A program made the translations under genes and the position numbers. A stretch of 64,000 nt of DNA from Perkinsus olseni (taxonomy: Eukaryota; Perkinsozoa; Perkinsida). The notes below the pieces were generated by a model, which saw only the letters and a list, made by a program, of their open reading frames with translations, did not search any database and had not been told where the DNA came from. The stretch is taken from positions 1-64,000 of the forward strand of contig JABANN010000052.1 in assembly GCA_013115125.1 (NCBI GenBank), in the 5' to 3' direction. Below are positions 58,162-64,000 of the stretch, one piece after another. Each line of letters starts with the position of its first letter. Position 1 is the stretch's first letter.

Positions 58162-59018
58162 TATATTCGGAAAACCCTGATGGCACGAGCGTAATCGTCG
58201 GCGGTATGTGACGAGTTCAAAGGAGTGGGAGGAGTCCCCAACGGAGGTGATGTAGGGGGTTGCACGAGTAAGCCCAGTTGGGCTGGCTCATCCACCCGGA
58301 TTCGTGGGAACACAATGCTCCTTCCAGTAGATCATCCACTGGGGAGGTGAAATATAAGTTCGCCCGCGAACGCCACAGCGCTCCTGGATATGCCCGAGCC
58401 GGGTTTTCGATCGGCTAAATCAACCAAAGCATTCAACAGACCGAAGGCATCGCCTGAACGACGGAGAGAGTTAGGCGGGTTCCCCGTTTTCAAGAACAAG
58501 CGCAGGTCCGTTTCAATCCTAGTCATCCACAATAACAGCGCCAACAATCAACTTCACGCGAAAATCCAGATATCAGGCAAGACAGCGCAGCGAAAAGTGA
58601 AAATCGTCCAGCTGGCTTTCTAGATGTTGCAGGTATCAGCAGGATTTTTCGTGTCATTTCCAGGCATTTCGAATTTGCCGGTCCACCCGCCGATCATGCG
58701 CCGACGTACCGCAAAGTATTTCAAGATGGCAAGATGGAAATGTAGCACGCGCGGCCATCACTTCCCGGCCCACCCTCAGCGCCAAGCTGCTTGGTAATGT
58801 GATATCTCCCAGCGCTGGCATAACGGCCTCACCCTAGGCCTAATAGACTTAATGTTGTGCTTAATGAGCAGCCCTGTCGCTGGTATGGTGATGGCCGCGA
58901 TTGGGGCGAGTTGAACTCGAACTCAACTACGTACCCGAACTCGCCGAGTTCACAATGCGTCATGGCGTCGACTGAGCTGACTGATGATGTTTGGCAGCTC
59001 ACCCTTCGAGGTTTACTC
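58162..59018. other. Divergent promoter region and unassigned sequence
   Basis: About 850 bases separate the B-box gene (minus) from the repeat-protein gene (plus). A 77-codon frame at 58390-58623 (basic, Lys/Arg-rich) has no motif I recognise and may be chance. In-frame Met codons upstream of 59019 (for example 58963) could extend the next gene. Confidence 0.35.
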
Positions 59019-60150
59019 ATGTCCGTCCATGCTAGCCTCGTACTTCTCGTCACACTTATCGTTGTAGCCTCCGCCGCCACTTGGGAAGGGCGCGAGGTGG
59101 CCCGAGCACGCAGTAGAATGCAATCACAAGCGGCGGCTCAAGGAGACAGTTGGATGCCACCACAAGAGCGTAGCGAGTCCCGCAGTGGAATGCCACCACA
59201 AGAGGCAGCGCTATCACAGGAGGGAAGCCAGACTAGCAGGAGGTTACAGCCACGAGAGTCGTCTCAGTCAGTGACTGGGCCGCCTGACTGGCAGGCACAT
59301 AGTTGGATGCTGCCGCGAGAGGGTAGCGAATCACGTGGTACGATGCAATCACAGGGGATTAGACAAGCGAGCGGTACGATGCAACCACGAGAGATTCGCC
59401 AGCCACCCGATTGGACGCTACCACGAGAAGGTAGCCAGTCACGCAGGAGGTTACAACCACAAGATGCGGCCGAGGCACGCAAGTGGATGCTACCAAAAGA
59501 CCAGACCTGGGCACGCAGTAGCGTGCTTTCACAAGGGTTGGGCCAAGCAAGCAGCAGCACGCAATCACAAGGGTTGGGCCAAGCAAGCAGCAGCATGCAA
59601 TCACAAGGGTTGGGCCAAGCAAGCAGCAGCATGCAATCACAAGGGTTGGGCCAAGCAAGCAGCAGCATGCAATCACAAGGGTTGGGCCAAGCAAGCNNNN
59701 NNNNNNNNNNNNNNNNNNNNNNNNNNNNNNNNNNNNNNNNNNNNNNNNNNNNNNNNNNNNNNNNNNNNNNNNNNNNNNNNNNNNNNNNNNNNNNNCAGCA
59801 GCATGCAATCACAAGGGTTGGGCCAAGCACGCAGCAGCATGCAATCACAAGGGTTGGGCCAAGCACGCAGCAGCATGCAATCACAAGGGTTGGCCCGAAC
59901 ACGCTGTTGGACACAACAGGACAAGCAGGTGCAAGCCCTCCATCGCAAAGGAGTAAGGTTTTGGCGAAGGTTCTCGCATCGCCTCGACGTTCTGGCTGAT
60001 CGGGCCGAAAACGTTAAGTCTATCATACCCTATCGTATCTGGCAGGAAGAAATAAGATTGCGTGTCACTCTTCATCCCGATGCTCCCGTGCTGCACGTTC
60101 TCATAGCGCTTTTTGCAGATATATGTCGGCGCGGGGCAGCTAGGGTGTAA
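59019..60150 (+). CDS. Secreted Gln/Ser-rich 12-residue repeat protein (broken by assembly gap)
   Basis: The ATG at 59019 gives a clean signal peptide (SLVLLVTLIVVASAA). The mature part starts as degenerate Met/Gln/Arg/Ser repeats (RMQSQAAAQGDSWMPPQERS, SRGTMQSQGIRQAS). It then becomes perfect 12-residue units MQSQGLGQASSS, each encoded by 36 bases. After the gap (59697-59795) the units carry an Ala-Arg-Ser-Ser variant. The C-terminal tail is non-repetitive: WTQQDKQVQALHRKGVRFW, LDVLADRAENVKSI and VLHVLIALFADIC, ending at 60150. The frame before and after the gap does not match with 99 Ns, so the gap length is a placeholder. The protein may be surface or matrix material; function unknown. An alternative start upstream would bury the signal peptide. 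Confidence 0.65.
59523..59896 (+). repeat. 36-bp tandem repeat
   Basis: Units begin at 59523, 59559, 59595, 59631 and 59667 before the gap and at 59803, 59839 and 59875 after it. Each encodes MQSQGLGQA(S/R)SS or a near variant. Units before the gap are nearly identical at the base level, including third positions, which indicates recent expansion. Confidence 0.95.
59697..59795. other. Assembly gap (99 N)
   Basis: A run of 99 undetermined bases inside the 36-bp repeat array. The repeat phase on the two sides requires 35 + 36k missing bases, so the stated length is not the true one if the array is uniform. Confidence 0.99.
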
Positions 60151-60178
60151 CATCCTCACTGGGGCACCTCTCGAACCT

Positions 60179-60712
60179 ATGGATTTCTACTTCAAATTCT
60201 CCGATAAGGAGGGCATCACAAGCACTCACCTCATCGACCGGAACCGGAACGACACTTATATTTTGTAAGTCAGATTGCTAGCACTGTCATTATTTTCGCG
60301 TCTGCTTCGTGCAATTCCGCATGCCCCTTCTTGGCTTCCAGTGATTTTATAGGACCTGCAAGTGCTGCTCCTCCTCAGCCGCAAAGACGACCATGAGTTT
60401 AACGCTGTGGTAGGGGACGTAAACCTTTGGTGGGCGCCTAGAGAGTTCTGGGACGAAGTCGAGAATGCCGGGGCGTTGCCTTTGGGACACCTTTCGGCGC
60501 AGACCGTGGAAATACTGAAGGCCGTTTCCCCTAAGCACAATTACCAGTACAAGCAATGCCTCCATGTCGTGGGCATTATCCTCGGAGATCCTCCGATGGG
60601 CTATGAGAACGAGGCCGACGACTGGATACTTCAAGTTCACCGAAACACGAGAGAGAAAATGCGCGAAGTGTTAATTAGGCTGAGGGAAACTACTGAAGGC
60701 AAGGCAGAATAG
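60179..60712 (+). CDS. Small hypothetical protein
   Basis: Not recognised. The ATG at 60179 starts MDFYFKFSDKEGITSTHL with a GT donor at about 60265. The main exon (about 60353-60712) reads DLQVLLLLSRKDDHEF, VGDVNLWWAPREFWDEVE, HLSAQTVEILKAVSPKHN and EADDWILQVHRN, then a Lys/Arg/Glu tail. The two exons do not join in phase at the only evident AG, so either the splice site differs, the first exon belongs elsewhere, or there is a base error. The main exon has clear coding character (aromatic clusters, charged helices). Confidence 0.4.
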
Positions 60713-61461
60713 AAGACTCTAATCCTCATCCATTTTTGGCTGTTGTTTAATGTTTATCATGATGTCATGTGTGTGTGTCGCAATCAATCGTATGTTTTTT
60801 CTTTGGGAGTACCTCATGACCGCCATTCCTATCGTGGCAGGCGGGCTACATCAAGACCGGTATATCCCGCAGGACGTGCTACTCTTGATAGAACTGCAGC
60901 TGCACGCTGTCTGACCATCCCGAGCCATCCTTTCTGAGTGCCCTAAGTGAACTCCAGAACGGGAATGTCTTCGGAGCGACGAGGTGATAAGCCGCAGCAG
61001 AGACGTAGCACTCAGGTGTCGTACTACGGGATCCACGACGATCCGGAATGTGAGTGAACTATTGCAATAACCTAGCCGTCACTGAGATTCGACCTCAGGC
61101 ATACTCAGAATGGCACAGCCATAAAACACACGAGATGCATGTGATCATAATCTAATAAGTCTGTTGAAATTGCTCAGTTGGGCAATTAACTCAGAAAAGG
61201 AAGCAGACGACAGAGAGAGTCCGCAACCGGATCCCCCAACCCGAACCGGGCGGGAGGGCGGGTCTAAACGTGAACACGTCCAAGGTCGTTAGAGACCCAG
61301 ACACACGGCCTGATCCCACCGCGGCCTTGTGACGCGGCGGGGAGTAAAAGGCCGTCCGCGCGGGAACGACTGATGTCCATAACTTGGTATTTTGAGAGTA
61401 GATGCGGACGCGGCCCCATCCAGTTTTGGGTGACTGGGAACTCGACAGAAAGCATACCCGA
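60713..61461. other. Unassigned region with GC-rich island
   Basis: About 750 bases with no gene I can support. The part at about 61200-61440 is GC-rich with long open frames on both strands (for example PPGSGWGIRLRTLS on the minus), unlike its surroundings. I see no cloverleaf or known RNA. It could be a dispersed repeat or an unrecognised exon. Confidence 0.35.
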
Positions 61462-64000
61462 TTAGAAACCATCGAAAGTCATCCGAACGTCAACATTAGC
61501 TCTCTTTCCTCCTCGGCCCTTCCCTCGGCGGCCTCCTTTACCCTTGCCGCCGCCGTGACGTTTGCTCAGCCGAGCGAAGGAACTTTCGACTTGGGAATTG
61601 AGAGCCTCGTCGCACACTAGACAACCCGTTATACCTGAAGAAATCTTGTGCACACATCACCGTCGACCGACGGACAAACTCACTCTCAACAGCATCAGGA
61701 AGTGGGGACTTCCCCTTGTTAAACTCGATACTCAACAGCTTGCTACCGCAACTCTCACCTGGAAAGGGAGACGGTCGAGGCCTGCCAGGCTTGAAAAATG
61801 CGTCATGCAGCCCCTACATTTGTCCTTGGTAACGCTGATCTTGTGTGCCTTATCTTGGAACAGTCTGAGCTGGTAGTTGCAAATATTGCAGTCTAATTTC
61901 CATTTCGGTTTGCTCTCTGCATCGAGGCAAAGAGTTCCACTACAGGCATCTTGAGGGCACCCACAGACCTGAGAGGAACACGTACGATGATGATAGCGGC
62001 TGACTGTGGTTCTCACCCCAACCGAGGCTAAGGCATGCCGGCAGGTGGGGTGGAGGCACTCCCAACAAGAACTTTTCGGCTTTGATTCAGGGAAGGGCGG
62101 GTCGTTGTAGCACCTGCAGGTACTCCATCGCTTACGAAAGAGAGGGAGCAAAACCAATGTCATCGAACCCATCAAAGATCCAACAGTATCGTCCGAGCAA
62201 CTCACATTGGGCAGAGGGGATATTGTTTCCGTCCGCCACCAGCCGTGGCTGGGTACGATATCATGACCAACTGGAAGTTGTCCAGCGGGCACGTGAGTTC
62301 CTGATGTGCAGTGGAGCATAATTGGCATACCATAACTTCCGAGCTTCTCACCTTGTATAGCTTCACGCTGCTGCCCGTCTGGGGCAGAGCGTACGTCTCG
62401 TCACAATGACGGCAGAACAGTCGGACCGGCTTCTTGTCTATCAAGTTCATATACCTGACAACCGCGCATCCGACAACTCCGGCGCGATGGGCCTTACGTC
62501 CTGCACTTGCCGCATCGTGACATGAGCTTGCCAGTAGCAGCCAGGGAGGTGAAGGTGGACTCGAAAAGGTGATCCATGAGATCAACATGCGCCACGAAAT
62601 ACATAAACTTTTGCTGGAAGATGGTGAGGGCATGCGCGGTTACCTGTACAAAAGGCGCCGAGGAATTCGAGACGACCGAAAGAAGAAAATCGTTCGTCGA
62701 GCCCAACCTGGCGATCGCTATATGGAAGTACGTTCACGAGAAGCCGGGAATGGGGTGATCTCACCTCGTCCTTTCGGGCCTTGCCATTGGCGATAAGAGT
62801 ACACTCGCTCTCGATATTAGCCCTGACTCGCGGGATGACCAGCTCATTATCAATGGCCTGGTATCCGTGCACCAGTGCGATGCCTGAATGCACCAACAGC
62901 TGCACACAGCAGCCCTCCCCTCTGGGTATATCGCACCGAGTTTCGTAGGGACCAGCCGTCGGCCATCTGTGAGAGAGACGTAGTTTCGCTCACAGATGTT
63001 GTTGATGTGAGTAGCCATCGAAGCATCAGTGCCAATGCCATTCTTCTCCATCAAACCGAGGAGATCTGAAGCCGTACCACAAAATCAGATACTCCTAATT
63101 TGAAAGGAATCGCATCCTACCTGATTCAGAAAGATACGGAGGCGGCTTCGTCTTAGCGCTGCTGATGGACTTGGACGCTATCTGCAACTTCTCGCCAACT
63201 CTCAACTGACAAGAAGCCGCCCTCAATACCGGATGATGCCGCGGCCAGCGTCCCCTACAGGAGGAACGTAAATGTCCTGCATCTCTCCAGTATACTGAAC
63301 TCGAGTGAAGCCGGGGCTCTTCATGCGCCGACCACTCACGGAGAATTTCTGAAGAACGTTATAACATGCGAGCGCGTCCAAGTGCACAGGAAACCGTGGC
63401 CAAGGCACCAGCAAACTACCTCATCCCCTATTGTGAAGTGAACCTTAGTCCTAGTAAACTTGCAGTCATGACTGAGAGTGGCCAAGAAGTGACGAGTGAG
63501 CATATCAAAGAGCCTCCAGGAGTCTGAGCTGCCGAAGTCTCCTTCTGTCGCTGACCTGAGCCACCGTGGGACATCGACGTCTACCATACTACATGGGCCA
63601 GGGCGCACCGTCACAATCAGTGGCGCTTGGTGGTACGTCTCCATTCTCATCACTCAAATAGCGTCATTACCTCACTGGTGTTATAGGTGGATGATCCCCA
63701 GCATCATAACCCTCCTTTGGTCGATTCAGTCCGGTCGTGAGCAGCTCAGTCGCAAACTCTCCCCAATAGCTGATGGGGTAACACTGAACTTCCCCAAAGA
63801 TCGAGTAGCCCTTACGGATTCCTGGTTTGAAAAGATACGGCCTCCCGGAGGTCGAAAGCTGGAGGATACTTGGTAGTCTCAGTACGAGGATACGTTATGT
63901 AACCCGACAGATAGAGACGCTCGGCAACCTGATATTCTGGCGGTGATAGTGGTCAGATGATTAAAATTCATTGCCACGATATGAAACTCCGATGGAAAGA
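61462..64000 (-). CDS. TOP3B: DNA topoisomerase III beta (3' part; runs off the window)
   Basis: A type IA topoisomerase that decatenates DNA and, in the TOP3B group, acts on RNA. On the minus strand from the right edge: YWGEFATELLTTGLNRPKEG and YDAGDHPPITPV (about 63690-63760), the TOP3B signature ahead of the active-site region end. Then come YTGEMQDIYVPPVGD, MEKNGIGTDASMATHINNICERNYV (RxGIGTDAT-like), ALVHGYQAIDNELV, and zinc-binding C-terminal modules: LMSRCGKCR, FCRHCDETYALP, CNICNYQLRLFQ...KDKCRGC and GCLVCDEA. The end is a Gly/Lys/Arg-rich RGG-like tail (GGGKGKGGRRGKGRGG) to a stop at 61462. The N-terminal Toprim domain and catalytic Tyr lie outside or at the edge, so completeness cannot be judged. 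Confidence 0.75.

Noticed and set aside
59356-59914. Minus-strand frames through the 36-bp repeat and gap
   Set aside because: They arise because the repeat is open in several frames; the plus frame has a signal peptide and a natural C-terminus.

Overview
The window reads as nuclear DNA of an intron-rich protist. Almost every gene is split by many short GT-AG introns (often 35-110 bases) on both strands. The gene set is eukaryotic: a mitochondrial EF-G2 pair, RNA polymerase I subunit, SRP54, COG5, kinesin, axonemal dynein intermediate chain, class I phosphodiesterase and topoisomerase III beta. The axonemal dynein chain implies a flagellated stage. My best inference is an alveolate of the Perkinsus/dinozoan type, but no single feature proves it. 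Exon maps were made by eye from splice signals plus family motifs, so coordinates are gene spans and internal junctions are provisional.

Left part (1-14466), all on the plus strand: a poly-C contig start, an ATP12-type F1-ATPase assembly factor, the RNA polymerase I subunit RPA12, two tandem paralogues of mitochondrial EF-G2 (GFM2), a UPF0489 protein, a putative secreted protein, and dihydrolipoamide dehydrogenase. ATP12, EF-G2 and DLD all point to the mitochondrion.

Middle-left (15002-28203), all on the minus strand: a long kinesin-3-like gene (motor, coiled coil, FHA, and a C-terminal EF-hand-like tail), an unrecognised coiled-coil protein, two tandem intronless metallo-beta-lactamase-fold proteins, and a cyclic-nucleotide phosphodiesterase.

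Middle (28450-44736): one or two dynein-light-chain (LC8-like) genes, a small membrane protein, a Mei2-like RNA-binding protein, a DNAI4/WDR78-type dynein intermediate chain (minus) with a tRNA-Val in an intron, a divergent secreted Fe/Mn-SOD-like gene with a long extra C-terminus (minus), NAD-dependent glycerol-3-phosphate dehydrogenase, and COG5.

Right part (45029-64000): a tRNA-Arg, SRP54, a large secreted protein gene of more than 7 kb built from about a dozen repeated Cys/'FA..WG' modules with a second tRNA-Arg in one intron, a B-box zinc-finger protein (minus), a secreted 12-residue-repeat protein broken by an assembly gap, a small unknown gene, and the C-terminal part of topoisomerase III beta (minus), which runs off the right edge. 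The modular secreted gene (48482-55826) is the best candidate for something undescribed.
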